DNA of 64,000 nucleotides from Shewanella sp. Isolate11 (GCF_022398315.1 NZ_JAKEVF010000002.1:657279-721278), one strand, 5' to 3'. Positions 1 to 8,877 are shown, numbered from the stretch's first letter. Translations and numbers: made by a program. The notes: generated from the sequence alone by a model not told the origin.

Positions 1-1443
1 CCAGCGAGAAGTGATAGTCTTGGTTTCGGTATAGAAACGGACCGCCTGCTTACCATAGGCATGTTGATCGCCATAGAAGCTGCCTTTCCAACCCGTGAAT
101 GAGAAGAAAGGTAGCGGTACTGGAATAGGTACGTTAATCCCCACCTGACCCACTTCGATATTATGTTGATATTTACGTGCCGCGGCGCCGCTAGCGGTAA
201 AGATAGAAGTACCGTTACCGTAAGGGCTAGCATTGACGATATCGATAGCTTCTTCTAACGTTTCACTCTCCATACAGCAAAGCACAGGACCGAAGATCTC
301 TTCCTGATAGATGCTCATATCTGTGGTTACATTACTGAACATGGTAGGGCCTACCCAGTTACCGTTTTCATAACCTTCAACGCTAAAGTCACTACCATCA
401 AGCAAGCATTCGGCGCCTTCGGCTTTACCTTGGGCGATTAATTTAAGCACTCGCGCCTTGGCTGCAGGGCTGATCACTGGGCCGTATGCTGCATCCTTAT
501 CATCCCAAAGACCAGGCTTCACTTTTGCGATAGCATCACGAAGTTCGGGGATCCACTGCTTAGCCTCACCCACAAATACGGCTACCGATAACGCCATACA
601 ACGCTGGCCAGCAGCACCGACAGAGGCTCCCACCAAGTTATTAATCACTTGCTGTTTGTTGGCATCAGGCATGATCACACAGTGGTTTTTAGCACCCGCA
701 AAGGCTTGCACACGCTTGAGATTGTCAGTACCGGTTTTATAGATGTATTGACCCACACCCACTGAACCCACAAACGAAATCGCTTTAATATCAGGATGAG
801 TGAGCAACACATCGACAGCGGTTTTATCACCGTGTACCAGTTGTAAAACCCCTTTGGGCGCACCGGCTTCTTCGAACAACTCAACCAATCGTTGAGGTGT
901 CATAGGATCTTGCTCAGATGGTTTAAGCACAAAGGTATTACCGCAAGCAATTGCTAACGGAAACATCCACAATGGAATCATCGCTGGGAAATTAAATGGC
1001 GTAATACCTGCACACACGCCTAATGGCTGAGTGTAGCTATAGGTATCTATGCTGCGCGCCACATTCTCAACGGTTTCACCCATGATTAAACTGGCAATAT
1101 TACAAGCATGTTCGGCCACTTCGATACCACGCCATACATCACCTTTGGCATCTTCAAAGGTTTTACCGGTTTCTTGGGCCAAAATGGTGGCGATTTCATC
1201 ATGATGTTGCTTGAGCAGATGTTGATAACGGAACATCACTCGAGCGCGCTCAGATACAGGAACTTCTTTCCAGCTGCTAAATGCGGCCTTAGCACTGGCA
1301 ATAGCCGTTTCCACTTCGGAGGTCGTCGCTGCATTTATGGTCGCAATCACTTCATTGTTGGCAGGGTTAGTGACCGAGATCTGTTGAGTGCCTTCACCTA
1401 GGGTAAATTGCCCATCGATGTAATGTTTAACTTGAGTCGTCAT
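1..1443 (-). CDS. mmsA: methylmalonate-semialdehyde dehydrogenase (CoA-acylating), C-terminus cut by window edge
   Basis: This enzyme oxidises (methyl)malonate semialdehyde to propionyl- or acetyl-CoA with NAD+ and CoA, a late step of valine breakdown. The first 481 codons are present; the family is about 500 residues, so only a short C-terminal tail is missing. The start is ATG at 1443 with an AGGAAAG ribosome site. The nucleophilic cysteine lies in a GQRCMALS motif (around 590-605), typical of the CoA-acylating aldehyde dehydrogenases. It lies 126 bp downstream of the thiolase gene on the same strand, with a terminator-like hairpin in the gap. Family assignment is confident; the exact substrate is inferred from family and neighbour. 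Confidence 0.93.
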   Translation of the reverse strand, partial: MTTQVKHYIDGQFTLGEGTQQISVTNPANNEVIATINAATTSEVETAIASAKAAFSSWKEVPVSERARVMFRYQHLLKQHHDEIATILAQETGKTFEDAKGDVWRGIEVAEHACNIASLIMGETVENVARSIDTYSYTQPLGVCAGITPFNFPAMIPLWMFPLAIACGNTFVLKPSEQDPMTPQRLVELFEEAGAPKGVLQLVHGDKTAVDVLLTHPDIKAISFVGSVGVGQYIYKTGTDNLKRVQAFAGAKNHCVIMPDANKQQVINNLVGASVGAAGQRCMALSVAVFVGEAKQWIPELRDAIAKVKPGLWDDKDAAYGPVISPAAKARVLKLIAQGKAEGAECLLDGSDFSVEGYENGNWVGPTMFSNVTTDMSIYQEEIFGPVLCCMESETLEEAIDIVNASPYGNGTSIFTASGAAARKYQHNIEVGQVGINVPIPVPLPFFSFTGWKGSFYGDQHAYGKQAVRFYTETKTITSRW

Positions 1444-1534
1444 ATCGCTTTCCTAATCAGTTTAAGCCGCGATCTACGCCGCGTACCTAAAAGCTATGTA
1501 AGTGACAAAAAATACTCACTAGCTGTACAGGTAA

Positions 1535-1563
1535 TAAAAAAGGACAAGGCTAAGCCCTGTCCC
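1535..1563 (-). terminator. intrinsic terminator or attenuator between atoB and mmsA
   Basis: On the minus strand a GGACA-G-GGC arm and a GCC-T-TGTCC arm flank a TTA loop, followed directly by a run of six T. It sits just after the thiolase stop and before mmsA, so mmsA is either reached by partial read-through or has its own start. Confidence 0.7.
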
Positions 1564-1569
1564 TCAATG

Positions 1570-2760
1570 TTATATTTCAACAGCCATCGCTGTTGCTTCA
1601 CCGCCACCAATACACAGTGAAGCGATACCACGCTTCAGCCCTTTAGCTTTCAGCGCATGGATCAGGGTCACCAGCACTCGAGCACCAGAACAACCTATGG
1701 GATGACCTAAAGCACAAGCACCACCATTGACATTAACTTTAGCTTCATCGAGCCCCAATTCAGAGATGGCTAACATAGTCACCATGGCAAAGGCTTCGTT
1801 GATTTCGAATAGATCGACGTCATCTTTATTCCAGTTCACTTTTTCAAGTAACTTGGTCATCGCGCCCACTGGTGCAGTGGTAAACATCGAAGGCTGCTGT
1901 GAATGGGTCGTATGGCCTTTAATGGTTGCCAGCACGGTTAAACCTTTGTTTTGTGCTTGCTCACGAGTCATCAACATTAACGCCGCCGCACCATCTGAAA
2001 TAGAGCTTGAGTTCGCCGCAGTAATGGTGCCCTCTTTAGCAAAAGCGGGACGTAGGGTTGGGATCTTCTCTGGACGCGCGTTACCGGGCTGTTCATCGGT
2101 ATCAACTACCACGTCTCCACGACGGCTTGAAACAGTAACTGGAACGATTTCCTCTTTGAAAGCGCCGGTTTCAATAGCACTATTGGCCTTTTGTAATGAG
2201 CTTAGGGCAAAGTTATCCATGGCTTCACGGGTCAAACCAAAATCATCGGCAGTCTTCTGAGCAAAGGTGCCCATAGCACCACCCGTATAGGCATCTTCTA
2301 AACCATCTAAAAACATATGGTCTAGCACTTTGCCATGACCCATACGCATACCGCCACGAGCCTTATCTAACAGATAAGGCGCTTGGCTCATGCTTTCCAT
2401 ACCACCAGCAATAACGATATTGGCACTGCCCGCTTTAATTAGATCGTGTGCCAACATGACAGTTTTCATGCCTGAGCCACACACTTTATTCACTGTGGTT
2501 GCACCAACAGATAGAGGCAGATCGGCTCCCAATGTTGCTTGACGAGCTGGAGCCTGACCGAGTCCAGCGGGTAACACACAACCCATTAAGACTTCATCAA
2601 CGTCACTGCCAGAGACGGCGGTGTTATCCATTAATCCTTTAATCGCGGTTGCAGCCAAAGTGGGTGATGGCACGCTTGAAAGCGCCCCTTGAAAGCCGCC
2701 CATTGGCGTACGCTTTGCTGCAACAATAACGATTTCTAGATTGCTTTGTTCTGTACTCAT
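1570..2760 (-). CDS. atoB: acetyl-CoA C-acetyltransferase (thiolase)
   Basis: Thiolase family enzyme of 396 residues that condenses or cleaves acetoacetyl-CoA in acyl-CoA and branched-chain amino-acid metabolism. The acyl-carrying cysteine is C94 in VNKVCGSGMK. The NEAFA motif, the GHPIGCSGAR histidine block and the C-terminal SLCIGGGEA cysteine block are all present, so the active site is complete. An in-frame ATG exists at 2772, but the ATG at 2760 has GGAG six bases upstream and is preferred. It is the first gene before mmsA, with a LiuR-like palindrome about 80 bp upstream. The choice between biosynthetic and degradative role rests on the mmsA neighbour. Confidence 0.92.
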   Translation of the reverse strand: MSTEQSNLEIVIVAAKRTPMGGFQGALSSVPSPTLAATAIKGLMDNTAVSGSDVDEVLMGCVLPAGLGQAPARQATLGADLPLSVGATTVNKVCGSGMKTVMLAHDLIKAGSANIVIAGGMESMSQAPYLLDKARGGMRMGHGKVLDHMFLDGLEDAYTGGAMGTFAQKTADDFGLTREAMDNFALSSLQKANSAIETGAFKEEIVPVTVSSRRGDVVVDTDEQPGNARPEKIPTLRPAFAKEGTITAANSSSISDGAAALMLMTREQAQNKGLTVLATIKGHTTHSQQPSMFTTAPVGAMTKLLEKVNWNKDDVDLFEINEAFAMVTMLAISELGLDEAKVNVNGGACALGHPIGCSGARVLVTLIHALKAKGLKRGIASLCIGGGEATAMAVEI

Positions 2761-2840
2761 CTTGCGCTCCATTTAAGCTCTAATTGGCTTGGATCACCAT
2801 GCCAAACTGTGATCTCATTCAAATTAACATCACTCTGACG

Positions 2841-2856
2841 TTTACGCGAACGTAAA
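2841..2856. promoter_or_regulatory. 16-bp inverted repeat, LiuR-like operator
   Basis: TTTACG-CGAA-CGTAAA is a perfect 6+6 inverted repeat about 80 bp upstream of the thiolase start. It resembles, as I remember it, the operator of LiuR, a MerR-family regulator of branched-chain amino-acid breakdown in Shewanella and relatives. That fits the atoB-mmsA genes downstream. The assignment is by similarity only. Confidence 0.5.
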
Positions 2857-3035
2857 GCAAGTATTAACTGCGCAAATAAGGTGAACTTTAGTCTAACAAC
2901 TTGTCAGTTTGGATTTACAGTTAACAACGAAGTGGGTTTTTAAAGGGATACAATAGAAAGGCTTAACTCAAATTAGTTTGAATTTACTTAGAAAACAAAC
3001 AATGAATTAATAAGGATTCATCTTTAATGGTCAGA

Positions 3036-3530
3036 CTAGAAAGATTCAAACTTTTTCGCCATCAGCTGAATTTGACGCAGACTCACCCCATGTTGATTCC
3101 GCTGTGCGCATAAAGCTTGATGCTCAGGATCCGCCGGATCACCAATTAATACGTGGCGAACTTGATAACCTAAAGCCTTTGCCGCCGCATCGTAAGCCAT
3201 AAATTCCCAGCGAGCCATATTAGTGTTATCGCAAATCACCACAGGCTGACGATTAGAAAGTGCCTGAATAAACAGGGTGAGATTACGTTGATGATATTCA
3301 GATAAAAGATTGAGATTAAACTGATACTGACCCTGTTTAATAAACAAGGCATCGGTCGAACAATAGCCATTGCGTTTAATCTGCTGAGCGACTTCGCTCG
3401 GATACGCGGCAATAAACTGCTCGACCCAATGACTCTTACCACTGCCGGGTAAGCCACGCATGATAATGGCCAGATTAGTCGGCAGATCAGCAGCATCATC
3501 TTGACACTGTTGCGAATTATCCTTGTTCAT
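3036..3530 (-). CDS. P-loop ATPase / nucleotide kinase-like protein
   Basis: Protein of 164 residues with a Walker A motif GLPGSGKS at residues 26-33. A later VICDNTNM motif is typical of small P-loop kinases of the polynucleotide-kinase/zeta-like group (AAA_33 type). The substrate is unknown. The preferred start is ATG at 3530; a TTG immediately before it is also in frame. The start lies 3 bp past the cobB stop, so the two genes are almost certainly translated together. The residues around the P-loop look intact, so it should be active. It could modify a nucleic acid end, a small molecule or a protein; the sequence does not decide. Confidence 0.75.
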   Translation of the reverse strand: MNKDNSQQCQDDAADLPTNLAIIMRGLPGSGKSHWVEQFIAAYPSEVAQQIKRNGYCSTDALFIKQGQYQFNLNLLSEYHQRNLTLFIQALSNRQPVVICDNTNMARWEFMAYDAAAKALGYQVRHVLIGDPADPEHQALCAQRNQHGVSLRQIQLMAKKFESF

Positions 3531-3533
3531 CAA

Positions 3534-4274
3534 TCAGCCGACGCCATTAACTAGATCATTGCTGATGGTGTCGCCATTTAAAATGGTCTCTACCACTTTA
3601 GGTAAGATCTCACTGGCCTTGCCTTGAAGGTGATATTGGAACTGGCTATGGCGGTCCGCTTCCACCAAATTCACTTCTACCGTCTGTGCGCCGTGATGGT
3701 TGGCCGTATCGACAAAACCGGCGGCAGGATAAACAGAGCCCGATGTCCCCACAGCAATAAACAAGTCGCAAGTGTCTAACGCATGTTGAATCCGATCAAG
3801 GCCAATCGGCATCTCACCAAACCACACCACATGAGGACGCAAACGCTGAGCCGGAATGCAACAAGTACAAGTATGATTAACACCAAAATGATCGGTTAAT
3901 AGAAAGGTTTGGTGAGAACGAGGACAGCGCCCTTTGGTTAACTCGCCATGCATGTGTAGTAATCGTCTCGAGCCCGCACGTTCATGCAAATCATCAATAT
4001 TTTGTGTCACTACCAGTAACTCACCATCGAAAGCTTGTTCTAGCTTAGCTAAGGCATAATGAGCGGCATTGGGTTCTACTTTACCGTTATGAAGCTGCTG
4101 CCAGCGTTCATTATAAAAACGCTCCACCATTTCAGGATCTCGCTGATAACCCTCTGGGGTGGCAACATCTTCGATTTTATGTTCTTCCCAAAGCCCATCT
4201 TGATCCCTAAAGGTTCTCAAGCCAGATTCGGCGGAGATCCCCGCACCGGTCAATATTACGATCTGACGATACAT
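3534..4274 (-). CDS. cobB: NAD-dependent protein deacylase (sirtuin, CobB type)
   Basis: Sirtuin of 246 residues that removes acetyl or succinyl groups from lysines using NAD+. Visible motifs are GAGISAESGL (residues 10-19, NAD binding), QNIDDLHERAG (91-101), the catalytic histidine H109 in HMHGE, and cysteines near 117 and 136-139 that fit the zinc site of E. coli CobB. FYNER at 53-57 supplies the tyrosine and arginine that mark desuccinylase-capable sirtuins. The length matches short CobB forms. It is upstream of, and coupled to, the P-loop kinase-like gene. Targets probably include acyl-CoA metabolic enzymes, but that is general knowledge of the family and not visible here. Confidence 0.95.
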   Translation of the reverse strand: MYRQIVILTGAGISAESGLRTFRDQDGLWEEHKIEDVATPEGYQRDPEMVERFYNERWQQLHNGKVEPNAAHYALAKLEQAFDGELLVVTQNIDDLHERAGSRRLLHMHGELTKGRCPRSHQTFLLTDHFGVNHTCTCCIPAQRLRPHVVWFGEMPIGLDRIQHALDTCDLFIAVGTSGSVYPAAGFVDTANHHGAQTVEVNLVEADRHSQFQYHLQGKASEILPKVVETILNGDTISNDLVNGVG

Positions 4275-4473
4275 CGATATTCCTTATTATTTCGGTCGAC
4301 CCACTACAGCCTGCCAGAACTCAATCCCAAATCACATTGGGCATTAGTATAAACAGTGATCGAAGCAGATGTATTAGACAAGGTCAGTCAGTAAACAGTG
4401 AGTAAAGCAAACTTGCCATTATTATCTTATATAAAGACACAATTTATGACAATTTGTTATATAAGGGAACAAT

Positions 4474-4539
4474 ATGGCAGATCAAAGGTTTAAGTTTTCA
4501 AATTCAGCCCCTATAATGGTTCTCAACATCAACAAATGA
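4474..4539 (+). CDS. 21-codon leader ORF upstream of fur (uof-like)
   Basis: A short reading frame MADQRFKFSNSAPIMVLNIN(K) has AAGGGA six bases before its ATG. Its TGA stop overlaps (ATGA) an ATG at 4536 that opens a 16-codon in-frame extension of fur. In E. coli a small ORF called uof precedes fur and is translationally coupled to it. The arrangement here is analogous, but the peptide itself is not recognisably similar. Whether it is transcribed depends on the fur promoter: a TATAAT at 4512-4517 would start transcription after this ORF. Confidence 0.4.
   Translation: MADQRFKFSNSAPIMVLNINK
4512..4517 (+). promoter_or_regulatory. candidate -10 box for fur
   Basis: A perfect TATAAT lies 67 bp before the fur start, with a weak TTTAAG 17 bp upstream as -35. 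A second possibility is AAGACA (4435-4440) with TTATAT (4458-4463), which would include the leader ORF. The rest of the 4275-4473 gap shows no other clear element. Confidence 0.4.
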
Positions 4540-4583
4540 ACCTCTATGGCTTTGCTAATGGTTCTGCAATCAAGAGACTTATA

Positions 4584-5015
4584 ATGACAGATGGAAATCA
4601 AGCGCTAAAGAAAGCGGGATTAAAGGTCACCTTACCACGAGTCAAGATCCTCGAACTGATGCAGGGACCCGAAAACCAACATATCAGTGCAGAAGAACTC
4701 TATAAAAAACTGCTCGATATCGGTGAAGAGATTGGGTTAGCAACGGTTTATCGCGTATTAAACCAATTTGATGATGCAGGGATTGTGAGTCGCCATCATT
4801 TCGAAAGTGGTAAAGCGGTATTCGAACTCTCATCAAATCATCATCACGATCACTTAGTCTGTCTATCTTGCGGTAAAGTTATTGAATTCTCTGACGATGT
4901 CATTGAACGTCGCCAAGATGAGATAGCAATGAAGCACAATATCAAATTAACCAACCACAGCCTTTATCTCTACGGTGTTTGCACCAACGATAAATGCGAC
5001 CACGGTGAAGCATAA
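4584..5015 (+). CDS. fur: ferric uptake regulator Fur
   Basis: Iron-responsive repressor of 143 residues. The N-terminal winged helix contains the conserved GLATVYRVLNQF recognition region (51-62). The metal-binding half has HHHDH (86-90), the C93-x2-C96 zinc pair and a second pair C133/C138. The start at 4584 (MTDGNQALKK) matches the usual N-terminus of Fur. An in-frame ATG at 4536 would add 16 residues and overlaps the stop of a leader ORF. A terminator follows. Regulation may involve the leader ORF, as for uof-fur in E. coli; that part is inference. Confidence 0.97.
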   Translation: MTDGNQALKKAGLKVTLPRVKILELMQGPENQHISAEELYKKLLDIGEEIGLATVYRVLNQFDDAGIVSRHHFESGKAVFELSSNHHHDHLVCLSCGKVIEFSDDVIERRQDEIAMKHNIKLTNHSLYLYGVCTNDKCDHGEA

Positions 5016-5061
5016 GCCTATCGGCTATCACTCTTATCGCTATCACGCTTATCATTGAAAT

Positions 5062-5097
5062 AAAACAGCCCACTATATAATAGCGGGCTGTTTTGTT
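5062..5097. terminator. bidirectional terminator between fur and the methyltransferase gene
   Basis: AAACAGCCC-A-CTA and TAG-C-GGGCTGTTT form a 12-pair stem with one mismatch, flanked by T-rich sequence on both strands. It can end fur from the left and the minus-strand methyltransferase from the right. Confidence 0.85.
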
Positions 5098-5151
5098 TTA
5101 TAAGCAAACATATTGTTATGCCCACGTCCGGTACCGCAAGACTTTATCAAA

Positions 5152-5919
5152 TTATTTACGCGCCTTGATGGCATATACCAAAGGAACCTGTTGGCCTTTG
5201 TATAGCAATTGATAGCCCTCTCCCTCTACAAATTCTAATCCTTCGAAACAGTTATAAGGGCTATAGGGATATTCATTCACCTCAACCAAGGTTAAACCGG
5301 CACAAAGTAAGGCATTAATCACTTCACTCAGTGAATGAGACCAACAAACTGTTGTCGATTTTTCACCAACACAATTTTCGGTATAGGTCCCTTCTTGCTC
5401 AACATCAGGTTGATCCTTTGCAAAATAGGCATAACCAGATAACAAATCCGTTATGCCGTGAAACTCGACTAAATGTAATTCCCCACCCTCATTTAACGCA
5501 TCTGAGATAATTTGCGCCCAGCCGTTAAGATCAGGTAGCCAACACAAGGCACCATAAGAGCTAAACACCAAATCAAATTGCTGTTTATTAATTGCACCAA
5601 AATGATATAGATCACTTTCGATAAAGTTAGCATCGATAACCAATTTATCGGCTAACCATCGAGCCTTATCGATTGCATCAGATGAAAGATCTACGCCAGT
5701 GACTTTTGCGCCCAGTCGCGACCAAGACAAACTATCGAGTCCGAAATGGCATTGCAGATGCAGTAAGCTTTTACCTTGCACATTGCCAACCTGAGCTAAC
5801 TCAATCGGGTTGAGTGATGTTTTACCTTCTAAAAATCCAGCCACATCATAAAATTTAGAGTCAAAATGCACTAAGGTACGCTTATTCCATGCTTGTTTAT
5901 TTATCTCAATATAATCCAT
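5152..5919 (-). CDS. class I SAM-dependent methyltransferase
   Basis: Protein of 255 residues with a Rossmann-type methyltransferase fold. Motif I is LLHLQCHFGLDSLS (52-65), an acidic residue follows in GVDLSSDAI (75-83), and a later DLVFSSYGALCWLPDL block fits motif IV. The LQCHFG variant is common in a group of uncharacterised bacterial methyltransferases. The substrate cannot be read from the sequence. It is monocistronic, convergent with fur and divergent from the glutamate-synthase-like gene. Naming beyond methyltransferase would be guesswork. Confidence 0.85.
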   Translation of the reverse strand: MDYIEINKQAWNKRTLVHFDSKFYDVAGFLEGKTSLNPIELAQVGNVQGKSLLHLQCHFGLDSLSWSRLGAKVTGVDLSSDAIDKARWLADKLVIDANFIESDLYHFGAINKQQFDLVFSSYGALCWLPDLNGWAQIISDALNEGGELHLVEFHGITDLLSGYAYFAKDQPDVEQEGTYTENCVGEKSTTVCWSHSLSEVINALLCAGLTLVEVNEYPYSPYNCFEGLEFVEGEGYQLLYKGQQVPLVYAIKARK

Positions 5920-6137
5920 TGCCCTACTCTACTGTCTTTTCGTTGTTTCGCACCGACTTGCTCAAACCATTGCGCTTCAATATATCGAAACTTGTATACA
6001 GTTCATCGTTTACTGTTATTAATTCCTTTTAAATATTCAACAAGATTAAATCTGAGTAATCAAGTGTGTTGCTAATATTATCATTAGCTTGACTCTGCTA
6101 GTATCAAATAAATTGGACTAGCGAAGTGAGAGAACCT

Positions 6138-7787
6138 ATGACCATAATGCAACGAGTATTCTGGTTCATTGCCACGATTGGTAATGCGATTTGTGGTTAT
6201 TTATATATCACTCAGGATGGTTTTACCGTCGTATTGCTCTTGTCATTTAGCCTACTTTATACTCTCGTTGGCCTACATGATCTTTATCTCAGCTCCCATA
6301 CCCTCAACCGCCTTTACCCTGTAGTCGCTTATTTACGCTATTTTTTAGAATCTTATCGCGTTGAAATTCAGCAATATTTTATTGCCAACGATACCGAAGA
6401 AGCTCCTTTTAATCGTGAACAGCGTTCACTGGTTTATCAGCGAGCTAAAAATGTCCGCGACACCATTGCTTTTGGAACCCAGCAAGATCTACTCGAAGAA
6501 AACTACCTCAGCCTATGGCACTCTTTATCGCCACAAACCATCCATGATGAAGCCAAAAGAGTCAAGATTGGCGGGCCAGATTGCACTGCGCCCTATGAGG
6601 CATCTTACTTTAATATTTCGGCAATGAGCTTTGGCTCATTAAGCTCAAACGCTATCGAAGCCCTCAACTTAGGCGCCGTAAAGGCCGGTTGTTACCATAA
6701 TACTGGCGAAGGTGGCGTTAGCCCTTACCATTTAAAACATGGTGGCGATCTGGTGTGGCAAGTCGGCTCGGGCTTGTTTGGTTGTCGCGATAATGAAGGA
6801 AACTTCGATGCTGACAGTTTTACAAAAATGGCTAAACGACCCCAAATAAAAATGATTGAAATCAAGCTCAGTCAAGGGGCTAAACCCGGCCATGGCGGCG
6901 TATTACCTAAAGCCAAAATCACTCCAGAGATCGCCCTTATCCGCCATATTCCTATGGATAAAGATTGTATCTCACCAGCAGTAAACCCAGAATGCACAAC
7001 TCCTATCGCTCTACTTAATTTTGTTAAACGTCTACGGGAGTTAAGTGGCGGAAAGCCGGTGGGTTTTAAGCTTTGTATCGGCAATCCTGCCGAATTTCTT
7101 GCCATCTGCAAGGCGATGTTAAAAACTGGCATTACGCCCGACTTTATCACCATAGATGGTGCCGAAGGCGGCACTGGCGCTGCACCAGTGGAATTCACCA
7201 ACCGGCTTGGAATGATGTGTCTCGAAGGGATCTATTTCGTCAACAACGCACTTGTTGGCGTAGGGCTCAGGCATAAAATCAAATTAATCGCCTCGGGAAA
7301 GACGGCATCAAGTTTCGACTTACTCTGCAAGATCGCCATGGGTGCCGATATCGTTAATGCCGCCCGAACCATGATGTTATCTCTCGGCTGTATTCAATCA
7401 CGTCACTGCAACACCAATATGTGTCCTACAGGCATAGCCACGCAAGATCCCGCGCGCGCTAAGGCACTGGATGTTGCAGTAAAAAGCGATCGAGTTAACA
7501 ATTTCCACCGTAACACCCTGAAAAATTTCTACGAACTAGTCGGCAGCATGGGACTGGACAGCCCAAGCAAACTGACGCCTCAGATGATCAAGAAGCGCTC
7601 CCCCTACGGCCTGCTTATCTCAACCGGCAGTCTGGTTGCGCCGCTCAAGCCCAATGCCATTATCGACGAGCGGGTGAATGATACCGCCTGGGCCTCCTGG
7701 TGGCAGCAGTGCAGCGCCGAAACCTTCTTCTGCGAAGATACCTATATCCTCACTCCGGCAGAGTTTGGCCTTAACCGTAAACAATAG
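6138..7787 (+). CDS. FMN-binding glutamate synthase family protein with N-terminal membrane anchor
   Basis: About 549 residues. Two hydrophobic segments lie at the N-terminus (roughly residues 5-25 and 28-50). The rest matches the FMN/TIM-barrel (synthase) domain of glutamate synthase: NISAMSFGSLS, NTGEGG, KPGHGG, DGAEGGTGAAP, then CIQSRHCNTNMCPTG, whose three cysteines suit a 3Fe-4S cluster. The amidotransferase domain and the GXGXG domain of full GltB are absent, so this is a stand-alone flavoprotein and probably not a true glutamate synthase. GTG at 6126 is also in frame; ATG at 6138 is preferred because GAGAG lies just upstream. The electron donor and substrate are unknown. Confidence 0.88.
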   Translation: MTIMQRVFWFIATIGNAICGYLYITQDGFTVVLLLSFSLLYTLVGLHDLYLSSHTLNRLYPVVAYLRYFLESYRVEIQQYFIANDTEEAPFNREQRSLVYQRAKNVRDTIAFGTQQDLLEENYLSLWHSLSPQTIHDEAKRVKIGGPDCTAPYEASYFNISAMSFGSLSSNAIEALNLGAVKAGCYHNTGEGGVSPYHLKHGGDLVWQVGSGLFGCRDNEGNFDADSFTKMAKRPQIKMIEIKLSQGAKPGHGGVLPKAKITPEIALIRHIPMDKDCISPAVNPECTTPIALLNFVKRLRELSGGKPVGFKLCIGNPAEFLAICKAMLKTGITPDFITIDGAEGGTGAAPVEFTNRLGMMCLEGIYFVNNALVGVGLRHKIKLIASGKTASSFDLLCKIAMGADIVNAARTMMLSLGCIQSRHCNTNMCPTGIATQDPARAKALDVAVKSDRVNNFHRNTLKNFYELVGSMGLDSPSKLTPQMIKKRSPYGLLISTGSLVAPLKPNAIIDERVNDTAWASWWQQCSAETFFCEDTYILTPAEFGLNRKQ

Positions 7788-8035
7788 GCTTAAGCATCAC
7801 TTCCGGTGCATTTTGGTCTGCTCACAGGCGTTGATAAGGCGTCCCCCTACCGCGCATTTTGACAAAAAACTGTGATTTAAGTTTCGTTTAAGGATATCCG
7901 ATTTGATTAAAAAATAAGCATCACGCATAGTACGTCTCGCTCTGTAGCCACTCAGTTACCCTGAAGTAAGGCTCCTGATGCCATCTTACGGCCTAGAGCA
8001 TCTTGTTTATTTGTTAAGAATTGGAAGGTTAAACG

Positions 8036-8803
8036 ATGAAAAAAGTGTTAATCCTAGTTGCGGCATCTGCATCTCTCCTGCTGGCAGGGTGTGGCTCAGA
8101 GTCTACAGATAACGTTACTGAGTCTTTCTCTGTGACTAAAACCTACGACCTTAATTCAGGCAATAGTAATGGTAACGTCAAAACCGTCGCGACCTTTACT
8201 AGTACCTCTAGCACTAATCGCTATGATGTTAATGTGGCCAATGATGATGCCCTCGCTATCGCTACCCAGTTCAAAGCGATTGCCTCAGAGATTGCTCTGG
8301 TTATTACACAACAGGGTGTGAACTTTTTTAATGGACAACCTTATGAAACCGCTCAGGGATGTAATCAAAATTACTGGGGACAAATGGAGCACGACAACGG
8401 GTTAAACCCTACCGCTAAAGTCAGTATTTCAGGTATCGATTGCCGTGATGATAAAGGATCAGAATTCTTTACCATGCAACCGACCGGTAACGGTTATCCT
8501 GTAAATGGTGCTCAGTCCGTTGTTGCACATAACACCATTACTTTTAATACTCAAAACGTTGCTTTACTTAATGATGGCGATGCGGGTGTCGCTGCTGTGG
8601 TTAAATACAACAGCAAGTTCTATCTGTTCAAAACCGCTAACAATGGCGCAGAATTACAAGTAGTTGATCAAACTCTAGTAACACCTTACTACCAAGGCAA
8701 CAAATCGGAGAAGCAAGTCAATTCGGTTAACTTTTGGAAAGATGGTTTTGCTCAAACTGCCGCTGATGATGTCGTCATTAAGATTGATTTAGTGAATCTG
8801 TAA
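8036..8803 (+). CDS. predicted outer-membrane lipoprotein of unknown function
   Basis: Protein of 255 residues starting MKKVLILVAASASLLLAGCG, a lipoprotein signal with LLAGC cleaved before C19. The residue after the cysteine is glycine rather than aspartate, so sorting to the outer membrane by Lol is expected. The mature part is rich in Asn, Thr, Ser and Asp and has two cysteines (in QGCNQNYWG and GIDCRDDKG) that could form a disulfide. I recognise no domain. AAGGTT precedes the start and a strong terminator follows, so it is a single-gene unit. The 248-bp gap upstream shows no clear gene. Confidence 0.75.
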   Translation: MKKVLILVAASASLLLAGCGSESTDNVTESFSVTKTYDLNSGNSNGNVKTVATFTSTSSTNRYDVNVANDDALAIATQFKAIASEIALVITQQGVNFFNGQPYETAQGCNQNYWGQMEHDNGLNPTAKVSISGIDCRDDKGSEFFTMQPTGNGYPVNGAQSVVAHNTITFNTQNVALLNDGDAGVAAVVKYNSKFYLFKTANNGAELQVVDQTLVTPYYQGNKSEKQVNSVNFWKDGFAQTAADDVVIKIDLVNL

Positions 8804-8822
8804 TTAGATTGCGTACAGCAAC

Positions 8823-8849
8823 AAAAAAGGCGCCTTAGGCGCCTTTTTT
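8823..8849. terminator. bidirectional terminator between the lipoprotein gene and sucD
   Basis: AAAAAAGGCGCC and GGCGCCTTTTTT are perfect complements around a TTA loop. With T runs on both strands it ends the lipoprotein gene and the sucABCD transcript. Confidence 0.93.
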
Positions 8850-8877
8850 AATTGGGTATTTTTATCGGGTAAAAATA

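Noticed and set aside
1727..2260. Long plus-strand reading frame of 177 codons opposite the thiolase gene
   Set aside because: It has no recognisable domain and lies fully inside a well-supported gene on the other strand, so it is a shadow frame.
3700..3960. Loss of zinc cysteines in the sirtuin
   Set aside because: E. coli CobB has the same reduced cysteine pattern, so the enzyme is not broken.
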